Source: an uncultured Amylibacter sp. (GTDB taxonomy: Bacteria > Pseudomonadota > Alphaproteobacteria > Rhodobacterales > Rhodobacteraceae). Taken from it: 14,857 nt of DNA. Below are positions 6,208-14,374 of the stretch, in pieces (within the stretch, counting starts at the first letter, position 1; each line of letters begins with the position of its first letter). The stretch spans positions 1 to 14,857 of the forward strand of contig CALLAV010000120.1 of NCBI GenBank assembly GCA_938001995.1, written 5' to 3'. A model generated the notes under the pieces. That model did no database searches. It worked only from the letters and a program-made list of their open reading frames with translations, and was not told the DNA's origin. Both the position numbers and the translations under genes were made by a program.

Positions 6208-7302
6208 GTGCCGAGAATACAGTTGGAAAAACTGGTCAAGCGCTATGGTGATGTGCAGGTTTTGCATGGCATCGACCTCGATATTGAAGACAACGAATTT
6301 ACTGTATTGGTTGGGCCGTCAGGGTGCGGGAAATCCACGACGCTGCGTATGATAGCTGGTTTGGAAGATGTGTCCGAGGGCGAAATCTATGTGGATGGGG
6401 TCCCTGTTAGCCACCTGGAACCCAAAGATCGTGACCTGGCGATGGTGTTTCAGGATTACGCACTTTACCCACATATGAACGTCGCACAGAACATTTCATT
6501 CGCGCTGCGGTTGGCAAAACGCCCCAAGGCCGAAATTGATGCGAAGGTGAAGGAAGTCGCCGATTTGGTCGGTCTCACTGAATTTCTGGCACGCAAGCCC
6601 GGCGCATTGTCGGGTGGGCAGCGTCAACGGGTTGCCATGGCGCGTGCGCTGGCCAAAGACAGCCCGATTTTTCTGTTCGATGAACCGCTATCAAATCTGG
6701 ATGCGAAACTGCGCGGTCAAATGCGCGCTGAATTGGCCTTGATGAGCCAAAGCGTCAGAAAAAACATGATTTATGTGACGCATGATCAGATCGAGGCGAT
6801 GACCTTGGCGGATCGTATTGTCGTGATGCATGGCGGCTATATCCAACAGCAAGGAACGCCAAAAGAGCTGTTTAATAACCCTGCTAACAAGTTTGTTGCG
6901 GGCTTTCTGGGTATGCCACCGATGAATTTTATGGACGCGCAGATTGAACAACGCGATGGCGCTACATTTGTAACTGGAAACGGCTTTGATCTGCAATTGC
7001 ACGACGCATCCGCAAAGGCCGCAAATACCCATGGAAAGCGTGATGTCATAATGGGGATCCGCCCGTCTGATTTGCGGTTTTCGGAAGATCCTGCACCGCA
7101 TCGGTCTTTGGCACTTGATGTGATGGTGTCCGAATACATCGGGGCGCAATCGGTCCTGATGTGCAAATGCGGGGACAGCAATATCACTGTGGAAATTAAC
7201 TCTGAAATACCGATGGCTCTGGGGGAGACACTGACTTTTGAAGTCGATCCCGCACGGATTCATCTGTTCGATCGCGAAAGCGAAAATACGCTAAAAATCT
7301 AA
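6208..7302 (+). CDS. Sugar ABC transporter ATP-binding protein, MalK/UgpC type
   Basis: This 364-residue cytoplasmic ATPase energises a CUT1 carbohydrate importer. The motifs are complete: Walker A GPSGCGKS (36-43), Q-loop glutamine 82 in FQDYALYPHM, signature LSGGQRQ (134-140), Walker B PIFLFDEP (153-160) and switch histidine 192 in THDQ. FLGMPPMNF near residue 234 opens the C-terminal beta-rich regulatory domain (MalK/TOBE type, about 236-364), including IRPSDLRF. The start codon is GTG, supported by a G-rich ribosome site ending GGGGAG six bases upstream. It is the first gene of the operon, behind two operators, with the binding-protein gene 22 bases downstream. The substrate cannot be read from an ATPase, and such subunits are sometimes shared by several transporters. 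Confidence 0.93.
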   Translation: MPRIQLEKLVKRYGDVQVLHGIDLDIEDNEFTVLVGPSGCGKSTTLRMIAGLEDVSEGEIYVDGVPVSHLEPKDRDLAMVFQDYALYPHMNVAQNISFALRLAKRPKAEIDAKVKEVADLVGLTEFLARKPGALSGGQRQRVAMARALAKDSPIFLFDEPLSNLDAKLRGQMRAELALMSQSVRKNMIYVTHDQIEAMTLADRIVVMHGGYIQQQGTPKELFNNPANKFVAGFLGMPPMNFMDAQIEQRDGATFVTGNGFDLQLHDASAKAANTHGKRDVIMGIRPSDLRFSEDPAPHRSLALDVMVSEYIGAQSVLMCKCGDSNITVEINSEIPMALGETLTFEVDPARIHLFDRESENTLKI

Positions 7303-7313
7303 GGTCATTTTAT

Positions 7314-7320
7314 GGGAGGA
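7314..7320 (+). promoter_or_regulatory. Strong ribosome binding site of the solute-binding protein gene
   Basis: GGGAGGA ends four bases before the ATG at 7325. It is the best Shine-Dalgarno sequence of this operon, fitting the higher protein level that a periplasmic binding protein needs relative to its transporter. Confidence 0.6.
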
Positions 7321-7324
7321 CCAA

Positions 7325-8644
7325 ATGTTTAGAACACTTAAATCAGCGGTACTGGCGACTGCGCTTATGGCGGGGACGGCAATCGCCAATCCTTATGCCG
7401 ATTTTGAAGGAACGACACTTGTCGTGAACTTCCCGGCGCATCCACATTATGACGCTGTGATGAAAATTTTGCCAGAATTCACCAAAGAAACTGGCATTGA
7501 GGTCGAAGTGGACCAGTTGCCATATCTGAAAATGCGCGAGCGTCAAACGCTTGAGCTGGCGCAAGACGAAGGCGAATATGATCTGATCGCTTACGTTGTC
7601 TTCTCAAAGGCGGATTACGTCTATGCGGATCAGCTGGAAAATCTCGCAAAGTATGTGATGAACCCAAAGCTGACTGATCCGAACTATGACGCGGATGATC
7701 TGATTGACGGCTATGTTTACAACATCGGTTTTGCTGGTGGGAACAAGGGCTATCTGGCGGGTAAGACTGGGTCTTTGTTCGGTATTCCTTACGGATCTGA
7801 AACATCAATCCTAGGCTATCGCAAAGATATCTTTGAAAAGCATGGTCTTGCTGTTCCTGAAACATACGACGAAATGCTCGCTTTGGCGTGCAAAATTCCA
7901 GAACTAGAGCCTGGCATGGGCGGTCTGTCGTCTCGTGCGGCTTCCGGTCACCACGCAGCGCATGCCTTCTTGTTGCACCTCGCACCTTTGGGCGGACGTG
8001 TGTTTGATGACAGCTGGAACCCAATTGTGAACAACGAGGCAGGTGTTGCTGCGGCGAACGCACTGAAAACCATTGTTGATTGTGGCCCAGAGGGCGCGAA
8101 AAACTTTGGCTTTGGCGAAGCTTTGGGCGCGTTCTTGAACGGCGACACTGCGATGTTCTTGGATACGACAGTTGTTGCTGGTCAAATCGACAACCCTGAC
8201 AAATCCAAAGTGGTTGGCAAAGTTGGTTGGGCCTTGCACCCAATGGGCACACGTCGCGGTTCGCAGACAGGTGGCTTTGGCATCGGGATTCCTTCAAATG
8301 CAGAGAACAAAGACGCAGCTTACCTGCTGATGCAGTGGCTGACGTCCAAGAAAGGCGACAAGCTTGTTGCGCTGGCAGGCGGTAACCCCTCACGGTTCTC
8401 AACCCACGCAGATGCTGACGTAAACGCAAAGTTCCCGCATATGGCAACGTTTGGTGAGGCGCTTCAATACGCTGATCCTGACTGGCGTCCGATTATCCCG
8501 GTATGGGGTAAAATCAACGCTGATCTGGGGACAACCCTTTCGAAGGTTCTTACCGAAGATTTGGACGTCAAAGAGGCTTTGGACGGTGTTGCAGAACGCG
8601 CCAAAGGTGTGATGGACGAAGCTGGCTACTACACTTGGCAGTAA
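7325..8644 (+). CDS. Periplasmic sugar-binding protein, family 1 (CUT1 importer)
   Basis: This 439-residue protein is a large family-1 extracellular solute-binding protein, the class serving CUT1 carbohydrate transporters. A Sec signal peptide covers about residues 1-21, with the cleavage motif AIA before NPYADFEG. The mature part has the usual layout: TTLVVNFPAHPHYDAVMKILPEF near the N-terminus, an acidic GEYDLIAYVVFSKADYV segment, a SLFGIPYGSETSILGYRKDIF stretch typical of the hinge region, and the YLLMQWLTSKKG motif near residue 335-350. It binds the ligand in the periplasm and docks on the two permeases encoded downstream. Length fits the family. The substrate is unknown; context suggests a sugar acid, lactone or related sugar under control of the GntR-like repressor. 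A 9-bp mRNA hairpin follows the stop codon. Confidence 0.92.
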   Translation: MFRTLKSAVLATALMAGTAIANPYADFEGTTLVVNFPAHPHYDAVMKILPEFTKETGIEVEVDQLPYLKMRERQTLELAQDEGEYDLIAYVVFSKADYVYADQLENLAKYVMNPKLTDPNYDADDLIDGYVYNIGFAGGNKGYLAGKTGSLFGIPYGSETSILGYRKDIFEKHGLAVPETYDEMLALACKIPELEPGMGGLSSRAASGHHAAHAFLLHLAPLGGRVFDDSWNPIVNNEAGVAAANALKTIVDCGPEGAKNFGFGEALGAFLNGDTAMFLDTTVVAGQIDNPDKSKVVGKVGWALHPMGTRRGSQTGGFGIGIPSNAENKDAAYLLMQWLTSKKGDKLVALAGGNPSRFSTHADADVNAKFPHMATFGEALQYADPDWRPIIPVWGKINADLGTTLSKVLTEDLDVKEALDGVAERAKGVMDEAGYYTWQ

Positions 8645-8658
8645 CCTAGACCGAACTT

Positions 8659-8682
8659 GGTGGGCGCAATTGCGCGCCCACC
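8659..8682 (+). promoter_or_regulatory. Intercistronic mRNA stem-loop after the binding-protein gene
   Basis: GGTGGGCGC (8659-8667) pairs perfectly with GCGCCCACC (8674-8682) around a six-base loop. No T-run follows, so it is unlikely to end transcription outright. Such hairpins between binding-protein and permease genes are known (for example malE-malF) to protect the upstream mRNA and raise binding-protein output. Confidence 0.65.
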
Positions 8683-8719
8683 GCACAGGCCAATAAAGCG
8701 AACTCAGGCACGGAACCGT

Positions 8720-9691
8720 ATGACCCATTCCCCTGACATAAACGATCCAGAGATCCTAAAGCCGCCTGCACGAAAGCGCAGCTGGCAGCAAAAAATGAAT
8801 CGTCTGTCACCGTATATGTTTATGGTTCCTGCAGTGGTTATCATGGCAATCGCCCTGATCTACCCGCTTGGCTATATGATCTGGGGGTCCTTTCGGGACT
8901 GGAACCCAAGCCAATCAATTGGCGAGGCTGAATTTGTTGGTCTAAAGAATTACATCACCCTGTGGGGTGACCCGAATTTCCGCGAAAGTCTGGGTGTCAC
9001 GCTGCGCTTTGCTTTCATCGTCGTTGGCGTCGAAATGATTTTAGGTGTCGGACTGGCGTTGTTACTGGATCGTGATATCCGCGGCATGTCCGTTTTGCGC
9101 ACTATGTTCATCCTGCCGATGATGATCGCGCCTGTCGTTGTTGGTCTGATGTGGCGTTATATGTACCATCCGACGGTGGGCACGTTTAACCGCACGCTCG
9201 AAAGCATGGGCCTACCCAAGGTCGATTGGCTTGGGGATCATGCGCTTTTGTCCGTCATCATTGCTGACATCTGGCAGTGGACACCGTTTATCTTCATTCT
9301 ATCCCTCGCCGCGCTGCAATCCTTGCCGCGCTCCGCGTTAGAAGCCGCGCGCATTGATGGTGCCACGGCATGGCAACAGATTTGGTTTATTAAACTGCCG
9401 CTGATGCTGCCCGTTCTGATTGTCACATGCCTGCTGCGTTTGATTGATGCGTTCAAAGTTCTTGAGGTGATCCTGGTGTTGACCCAAGGGGGGCCTGGCC
9501 TCTCCACTGAGATCCTTGCTTTGCGCATTTCACGCACTGCGACGGAATTCCGCGAATTGGGCGTTGCAGCCGCCATGTCAAACTATTTGCTGATCCTGTT
9601 GTTGATATTCACGCTCGGCATGTTTGCCTTTACCCGTTGGCAAGAAATACGGGCATCACGCGTTCGCGCCGCGGCAGAGGATGCTAGCTAA
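8720..9691 (+). CDS. CUT1 ABC transporter permease, MalF/UgpA-like
   Basis: This 323-residue inner-membrane protein forms half of the translocation pore. Hydrophobic segments lie near residues 33-57, 94-116, 127-147, 176-198, 228-250 and 286-306, six helices as usual. The cytoplasmic EAA loop that docks on the ATPase reads EAARIDGATAWQQIWFIKLP (about 208-227). The ATG at 8720 is preferred. An in-frame GTG at 8657 would add 21 residues but lies against the intercistronic hairpin, and the extra residues look non-conserved. The ribosome site before 8720 is weak (GGAACC), consistent with lower expression than the binding protein. The stop codon shares one base with the ATG of the second permease (TAATG), so the two halves are made in step. 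Confidence 0.92.
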   Translation: MTHSPDINDPEILKPPARKRSWQQKMNRLSPYMFMVPAVVIMAIALIYPLGYMIWGSFRDWNPSQSIGEAEFVGLKNYITLWGDPNFRESLGVTLRFAFIVVGVEMILGVGLALLLDRDIRGMSVLRTMFILPMMIAPVVVGLMWRYMYHPTVGTFNRTLESMGLPKVDWLGDHALLSVIIADIWQWTPFIFILSLAALQSLPRSALEAARIDGATAWQQIWFIKLPLMLPVLIVTCLLRLIDAFKVLEVILVLTQGGPGLSTEILALRISRTATEFRELGVAAAMSNYLLILLLIFTLGMFAFTRWQEIRASRVRAAAEDAS

Positions 9692-10626
9692 TGGCACAGT
9701 CTACAACCAAAAATAACAGCGCATTTTTTGCTGTCATCGCGCTTATGGTTTTCATGGCCATTGGTCCGGTGCTGTTGATGCTGGTCAATTCCTTCAAGTT
9801 GGATGTCGATATCATTTCAGGCACATCAGGCTTGCTGTTTTTACCTACAATCCAAAACTACGAAACGGCCCTGTGCGATGTGTTGTGGTACGAACCTGAA
9901 CACCTTGATTTTTGTTCTGTCAAATTTGGCGGCGCCTTTGTGAATTCCCTGATCATTGCGCTTGTGTCGACCACTCTGACGTTGGTCATTGGTTCAATGG
10001 CAGCCTATGCGCTGGTTCGGTTCCGCTTTATGGGGCGTGATACGGTTTCGATGACGACCCTTATGGTGCGCATGGTTCCGCCAGCGGTTCTTTTGGTTCC
10101 TGTATTTGGATTGTGGAACAATGAATTCTGCCTTGATAAAGAAGGCTTCCTTGGCGGCATGATCCGCGAAGCCTTCGGTGGGCGCGGCGATGTTTGCTTG
10201 GCTGGCACACATAGCGGGATTATCCTGATCTATGTTGCGATGAACCTTCCATTCGTGATCTGGATTTTGCAAAGCTTTATTGTTCAAGTCCCCCGCAGTC
10301 TGGAAGAGGCCGCACGGGTTGATGGTGCAGGCCCGTTTGGTGTGTTTTTCCGAATTGTCCTGCCCTTGATTAAACCCGGACTTGCGGCCGCTGCGATCTT
10401 TACCTTCCGCATCGCGTGGAACGAATATTTGCTGGCCTCCGCTCTGTCAGATCGGAACACCAAAACAGTGCCGATCCTTATCGTAAACAACATGTCAGAA
10501 TTTAATGTGGAATGGGGCGTGATCATGGCGACCGGTATGTTGCTGGCGATCCCACCGATTATTTTCACACTCTTCGCGTCGCGGCAGATCATCACTGGTA
10601 TGACAGCCGGTGCAGTTAAGGGATAA
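9691..10626 (+). CDS. CUT1 ABC transporter permease, MalG/UgpE-like, with cysteine-bearing loop insertions
   Basis: This 311-residue protein is the second pore subunit. The first helix is at about residues 11-33, with further hydrophobic segments near 84-108, 121-141, 174-194, 232-250 and 282-304. The EAA loop is EEAARVDGAGPFGVFFRIVL (about 205-224). It is about 30 residues longer than common CUT1 partners. The extra length lies in two probable periplasmic loops, CDVLWYEPEHLDFC (62-75) and the segment from C147 to C169. All four cysteines of the protein are in these loops, which suggests disulfides or a special contact with the binding protein. That reading is inference. It is translationally coupled to the first permease and ends four bases before the dehydrogenase gene. 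Confidence 0.92.
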   Translation: MAQSTTKNNSAFFAVIALMVFMAIGPVLLMLVNSFKLDVDIISGTSGLLFLPTIQNYETALCDVLWYEPEHLDFCSVKFGGAFVNSLIIALVSTTLTLVIGSMAAYALVRFRFMGRDTVSMTTLMVRMVPPAVLLVPVFGLWNNEFCLDKEGFLGGMIREAFGGRGDVCLAGTHSGIILIYVAMNLPFVIWILQSFIVQVPRSLEEAARVDGAGPFGVFFRIVLPLIKPGLAAAAIFTFRIAWNEYLLASALSDRNTKTVPILIVNNMSEFNVEWGVIMATGMLLAIPPIIFTLFASRQIITGMTAGAVKG

Positions 10627-10630
10627 ACCA

Positions 10631-11368
10631 ATGACCAAAGTAGCAGTAATAACCGGCGGCGGCGGCGGCATAGGGCGGGCTGCGGCGATTGCCCTCTCCA
10701 AAGTGGGATGGACATGCGTTGTCACCGGCCGCACCAAAGCCAGCCTGGATGAAACCGTCAACGCACTGGACACACCTGGTAAGGCGATTGCCTGTGATGT
10801 GTCCAACGTGGATCAAGTGGACGCACTGTTCAAACAAACCGTCGATGCTTTTGGATCTGTCGATTTGGTGTTTAACAATGCAGGCGTCACAGCGGGCGGT
10901 GTTCCAGTAGACGAGTTGCCAGTCGAAGATTGGGACACCTTAATCGGGATCAATGTCAGCGGCGCATATTATGTTGCGCGCGCAGCCTTTGGCCAGATGC
11001 GCAAACAAGAAAACGGCGGCAGAATCCTGAACAGTGGATCGGTCTCTGCGACAACTCCACGCCTGTTTTCTGCACCCTATACGGTCAGTAAACATGCAAT
11101 TACCGGCCTCACGAAATCGCTGGCTCTCGATGGGCGGCGCTACAACATCTGTTGTGGGCAAATCGACCTTGGCAACATTTCCTCCGCTATGGGCGATGCC
11201 ATGGGCCAAGGGGTTTTACAGCCCGATGGATCAACACTGGCAGAACCCGTCATCAGCGTTGCGCCTGTTTGCGATGCCATCGTCTATATCGCTGGCCTGC
11301 CAAATGACGTGAACGTCTTAAACATCAACGTGATGGCAAACGGAATGCCGTTTGTTGGTCGTGGCTAG
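10631..11368 (+). CDS. Short-chain dehydrogenase/reductase (SDR), substrate unknown
   Basis: This 245-residue cytoplasmic classical SDR uses NAD(P) to oxidise an alcohol or reduce a ketone. The nucleotide motif TGGGGGIG lies at residues 8-15, NNAG at 82-85, structural N108, and the active site is S137 with Y150-TVS-K154. Instead of the common PG element after the active site it has CCGQIDLGN, a variant I associate with a subgroup of proteobacterial SDRs. An arginine at residue 34 (VTGR) hints at NADP use. The ATG at 10631 is chosen because AAGGGA precedes it and the Rossmann strand follows at once; an upstream start would overlap the permease. Lying between transporter and lactonase, it could oxidise an aldose to a lactone or reduce a keto-acid such as 2-keto-L-gulonate to L-idonate. 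Both are guesses. Confidence 0.88.
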   Translation: MTKVAVITGGGGGIGRAAAIALSKVGWTCVVTGRTKASLDETVNALDTPGKAIACDVSNVDQVDALFKQTVDAFGSVDLVFNNAGVTAGGVPVDELPVEDWDTLIGINVSGAYYVARAAFGQMRKQENGGRILNSGSVSATTPRLFSAPYTVSKHAITGLTKSLALDGRRYNICCGQIDLGNISSAMGDAMGQGVLQPDGSTLAEPVISVAPVCDAIVYIAGLPNDVNVLNINVMANGMPFVGRG

Positions 11369-11395
11369 ACACTTTAACACTATAGGAACTCCCAA

Positions 11396-12532
11396 ATGAA
11401 CGCTTCGATTTCTCTGGACCAAGAGTACACTTTTTATATTGGGACATATTCTGATATCGACGTCCTCGCGCATCAACCTTATGCGCCGACCCAAGGTGCT
11501 GGTATCCATACCGCCACGATATCCAAAGACGGACAGATTTCAGAGGTCGCAGCAACAAACGTGCTGAACCCTGCGGTTTTGACCCCGCATTCCAGTGGCA
11601 AAATGCTCTATGCGATTGTGGAAACCATCAAAAGCACAGGGATGGTGGTCCAGTATAAAATTGATGATGCCATGGGCCTAGAAGAGCAAAAGACCTATTG
11701 CGCGTCGGGCAAATCAACTTGTTATCTTGCGTTGTCACCCCAAAAGGATGCGGCGATTGTCATCAATTATTGGGACGCAATCATTGATGTCTGCGATGTC
11801 GATTCTGATGGCAATCTGGGTCAGACCGTGCAGAGCTTTAAGCAGGTGCACCGCAAGCCAGGTGAATGGCGTCAGGTGGAATATCGCGAAGACCATTGGA
11901 CAAACCGCCAAGTTGGCCCGCACGCCCACTGCGCGCATTTCTGGCATGATTGGGTGTTCATCCCCGATCTTGGCGAAAACGCTGTGTTCCAATATCGTTG
12001 GAATGCGGATCAAAAACAATTGGTCCCCGACACGATTATCCCGTTCGAAGCAGGCTCTGGCCCGCGTCACATGGCGATGCACCCGACCTTGGACATTTGC
12101 TATATTTCGAACGAGTTGTTCAACACAGTCTGCGTGGCAAAACTTGACGCATCGAACCCATCTGAAACCAAAGAGCGGATGTCCCCGATCCAATACGTTT
12201 CAACGCTAGAAAACCGCGATCAGGTGTCTTACGTTTCGGAAATCAAACTCTCCTCCGATGCTAAGTTTTTGTATGTTTCAAACCGTGGCGACAATTCGAT
12301 TGCGATCTTTAAGGTTCTGGACGACGGGCAGTTGGAACGTATCGACATCGTACCAACTGGCGGTAAATTCCCGCGCCACTTTGCGTTGACACCCTGTGGT
12401 AAGGCGATGCTGGTGGCCAATCAGGATTCATCCAATATCACGACGTTCGCGCGTGACGTTAAAACAGGTTTGATCACGCCAACAGGTGATACATATGACC
12501 AAGCCGCGCCAAACTATATTCGTTTTGTATAG
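11396..12532 (+). CDS. Lactonase family protein, seven-bladed beta-propeller (Pgl/YbhE type)
   Basis: This 378-residue protein belongs to the lactonase beta-propeller family that contains YbhE-type 6-phosphogluconolactonase; these hydrolyse sugar lactones to aldonates. Family landmarks are FYIGTYS near residue 13, VGPHAHCAHF (173-182), GSGPRHMAMHP (220-230), EIKLSSDAKFLYVSNRGDNSIAIF (282-305) and FPRHFALTPCGKAMLVANQDSSNI (325-348). There is no signal peptide, so it is probably cytoplasmic. The gene follows the SDR by 27 bases, with AGGAA before the ATG, and precedes the TIM-barrel gene by 9 bases. With the SDR it could form an oxidation-then-hydrolysis pair (sugar to lactone to acid). Whether the lactone is phosphorylated is not known; no kinase or glucose-6-phosphate dehydrogenase gene is visible. 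Confidence 0.87.
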   Translation: MNASISLDQEYTFYIGTYSDIDVLAHQPYAPTQGAGIHTATISKDGQISEVAATNVLNPAVLTPHSSGKMLYAIVETIKSTGMVVQYKIDDAMGLEEQKTYCASGKSTCYLALSPQKDAAIVINYWDAIIDVCDVDSDGNLGQTVQSFKQVHRKPGEWRQVEYREDHWTNRQVGPHAHCAHFWHDWVFIPDLGENAVFQYRWNADQKQLVPDTIIPFEAGSGPRHMAMHPTLDICYISNELFNTVCVAKLDASNPSETKERMSPIQYVSTLENRDQVSYVSEIKLSSDAKFLYVSNRGDNSIAIFKVLDDGQLERIDIVPTGGKFPRHFALTPCGKAMLVANQDSSNITTFARDVKTGLITPTGDTYDQAAPNYIRFV

Positions 12533-12541
12533 GGGCCATTT

Positions 12542-13315
12542 ATGACGCTACCCGTTTCTGCAAATCTGGGGTTTCTTTGGGATCACCTTGCGTTGCCTGA
12601 CCGTATTCGGGCCGCCAAAGCGGCTGGTTTTGATGCGGTTGAATGTCACTTTCCCTATGACCATGAAGCCCGTGAAATTGCAGATACACTGCGCGAAACG
12701 GGTCTTCGTATGCTGGGGATCAATACCATTCTTGGCCCCGAAGGTCATTTTGGGCTGGCAGCGATGACGGGTCGCGAACCCGAGGCCCGCGCGGCCATTG
12801 ACCAGGCGATTGAGTATGCCATTGCAATTGATGCGCGCCATATTAACGTTGTGGCGGGTTTAACTGACGGTGGCCCTGCGGCGGAATCCACCCTGCAGTC
12901 CAATCTGGAATATGCAGCGCAACGGGCAGACTCCCACGGCATCATGATCGTCGTCGAAGCCTTGAACCCGCGCGCTGTTGCGGGTGCGCACCTTGCCTCG
13001 CAAGATCAGGCGCTGGCAACAGTTGCTAGTGTTGGCGTGCCGAACCTTAAGATTATGTTGGATTTCTTCCACGCTCAGATTGTGCAAGGGGATTTGGAAA
13101 CATTGATCCGAAACAACATCGCACAGATCGGCCATGTTCAGTTCGCAGCAATACATGATCGCGGTGAACCAGACCAAGGCGAATTGAACTATCCCTATCT
13201 GTTTCACGTGCTCGAAGATGCGGGCTATAAGGGGCATCTTGGGGCGGAATATCGCCCGCGAGGCGAAAGCGTCGAAGCTGGTCTTGGTTGGCTGGCGCAA
13301 TACAAAAGCCAATGA
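12542..13315 (+). CDS. TIM-barrel sugar isomerase/epimerase, hydroxypyruvate isomerase (Hyi)-like
   Basis: This 257-residue protein has the xylose-isomerase-like TIM-barrel fold and the Hyi/2-oxo-tetronate isomerase layout. Candidate metal and catalytic residues sit where the family has them: E139 in VVEALNPR, D174 in MLDFFHAQI, Q200 in GHVQFAAIHDR and E236 in GAEYRPRGE. GELNYPYLF (213-221) is a strong family signature, and length matches Hyi (about 258). Members isomerise hydroxypyruvate and tartronate semialdehyde or related 2-keto acids, or epimerise keto-sugars. The actual substrate is not shown, and the sugar-acid setting leaves both options open. It is the last gene of the operon. Its stop is only 18 bases from the stop of the convergent idnD gene, with no clear terminator between them. 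Confidence 0.85.
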   Translation: MTLPVSANLGFLWDHLALPDRIRAAKAAGFDAVECHFPYDHEAREIADTLRETGLRMLGINTILGPEGHFGLAAMTGREPEARAAIDQAIEYAIAIDARHINVVAGLTDGGPAAESTLQSNLEYAAQRADSHGIMIVVEALNPRAVAGAHLASQDQALATVASVGVPNLKIMLDFFHAQIVQGDLETLIRNNIAQIGHVQFAAIHDRGEPDQGELNYPYLFHVLEDAGYKGHLGAEYRPRGESVEAGLGWLAQYKSQ

Positions 13316-13333
13316 TACGCGCCCAGATCGCCA

Positions 13334-14362
13334 TTAAAATGCAATCTGCGCCTTTATGACTTCACTTCGATCTGATGCTTTTTCAAACGCGGACACTGCA
13401 TCCGCTAGCGCAAAAGTATGCGTAATCAGTGGTTTCACATCAAGCCGCCCATTCCGCATCATATCCACAGCAGTAAAAAACTCCGAATGGAACCGAAATG
13501 AGCCTCTCAGTTCCAGTTCTTTGGCGGTCATGGCTTGAACAGGCAACGTCATATCACCACCAAGCCCCAACTGCATAATGATGCCACGTGGCTTCATCGC
13601 GCTAACGGCATCGCTTAGGGCGGCAGCGACCCCAGAACATTCAAAAAGAATATCGAAATGCCCTTTGCCCTGTGCGTATTTTGCCAGTGCATTAGGGGAG
13701 GTAGCGACATTGTGAGTGCTGTCTGCACCAACAGATTTCGCTTTGGCCAAGGTGAAATCTTCGACATCTGTGGCCACGATCTCGACCGCGCCAGCGGCGC
13801 GTGCCACAAGAACCGCTAGCATTCCAATCGGGCCGCACCCCGTCACCAGAACACGTTTGCCCATCAAGTCACCAGCCCGTTGTGCGCCGTGTAACACCAC
13901 CGAAAGCGGCTCTGCCATTGCGGCTTCACCCGCGCTTAGCCCATCTGCAACCGCACATTGGGCTGCATCAACAACCAGATGTTCACGAAACGCGCCTTGG
14001 ATATGTGGGAACGGCATCGCAGAGCCATAAAATCGCATATTCGGGCAATGGTTCTGATGGCCTGCCGTGCAATAACTGCATTCGCCACAGGGACGGGAGG
14101 GTGAAACAGCCACCAGCTGCCCGACCTTCAAATCGTGAACCTCTGGCCCCAGCTCGGCAATTTTTCCTGAAACTTCATGCCCCAAAATCATCGGTTCTTT
14201 CAGGCGCACAGAGCCAAAGCCACCATGATTAAAGTAGTGCAAATCTGATCCGCAAATGCCGCCAGCTTGAATGTGAACCCGCACTTGGCCAGCCTCAGGC
14301 GCCTGTGCTGTGCGCTCTTCTATGTGCAAATCCCGCGCACTGCGGATGACGATCGTCTTCAA
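13334..14362 (-). CDS. idnD: L-idonate 5-dehydrogenase, zinc-dependent MDR family
   Basis: This 342-residue cytoplasmic dehydrogenase oxidises L-idonate to 5-keto-D-gluconate. Catalytic zinc ligands are C37, H62 and E151, and structural zinc cysteines are C92, C95, C98 and C106. The Rossmann motif GCGPIG is at 175-180, and an acidic D199 at the end of the next strand suggests NAD. Segments GGICGSDLHYF, MRFYGSAMPFPHIQGAF and RGSFRFHSEFFTAV closely resemble, from memory, E. coli IdnD, which separates it from sorbitol and threonine dehydrogenases. The start is TTG (14362-14360), supported by AAGAGG (14374-14369) six bases upstream and the correct N-terminus. It is divergent from idnO and convergent with the transporter operon; the palindromic operator at 14396-14413 lies in its promoter. 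A related polyol or aldonate dehydrogenase is the alternative. Confidence 0.88.
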   Translation of the reverse strand: MKTIVIRSARDLHIEERTAQAPEAGQVRVHIQAGGICGSDLHYFNHGGFGSVRLKEPMILGHEVSGKIAELGPEVHDLKVGQLVAVSPSRPCGECSYCTAGHQNHCPNMRFYGSAMPFPHIQGAFREHLVVDAAQCAVADGLSAGEAAMAEPLSVVLHGAQRAGDLMGKRVLVTGCGPIGMLAVLVARAAGAVEIVATDVEDFTLAKAKSVGADSTHNVATSPNALAKYAQGKGHFDILFECSGVAAALSDAVSAMKPRGIIMQLGLGGDMTLPVQAMTAKELELRGSFRFHSEFFTAVDMMRNGRLDVKPLITHTFALADAVSAFEKASDRSEVIKAQIAF

Positions 14363-14368
14363 TTTGAA

Positions 14369-14374
14369 CCTCTT
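14369..14374 (-). promoter_or_regulatory. Ribosome binding site that fixes the TTG start of idnD
   Basis: AAGAGG on the minus strand stands six bases before the TTG at 14362. No in-frame ATG or GTG with a ribosome site is found nearby, and the conserved N-terminus MKTIVI begins at this codon. Confidence 0.6.

Noticed and set aside
7479..8447. 322-codon open frame on the minus strand inside the sugar-binding protein gene
   Set aside because: Low-complexity composition (rich in R, Q, S, H, P), no domain, and fully opposite a clear solute-binding protein.
8657..8719. Upstream GTG start for the first permease
   Set aside because: It sits against the 9-bp hairpin, lacks a ribosome site, and adds a basic tail not needed by the family.
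9803..9818. Partial operator-like sequence (GTCGATATCA) inside the second permease gene
   Set aside because: Only one half-site matches the palindrome and the bases are explained by codons for V-D-I; not counted as an operator.
11450..11464. TGATATCGACG near the start of the lactonase gene, resembling the operator
   Set aside because: The second half of the palindrome is missing and it lies inside coding sequence encoding S-D-I-D-V.
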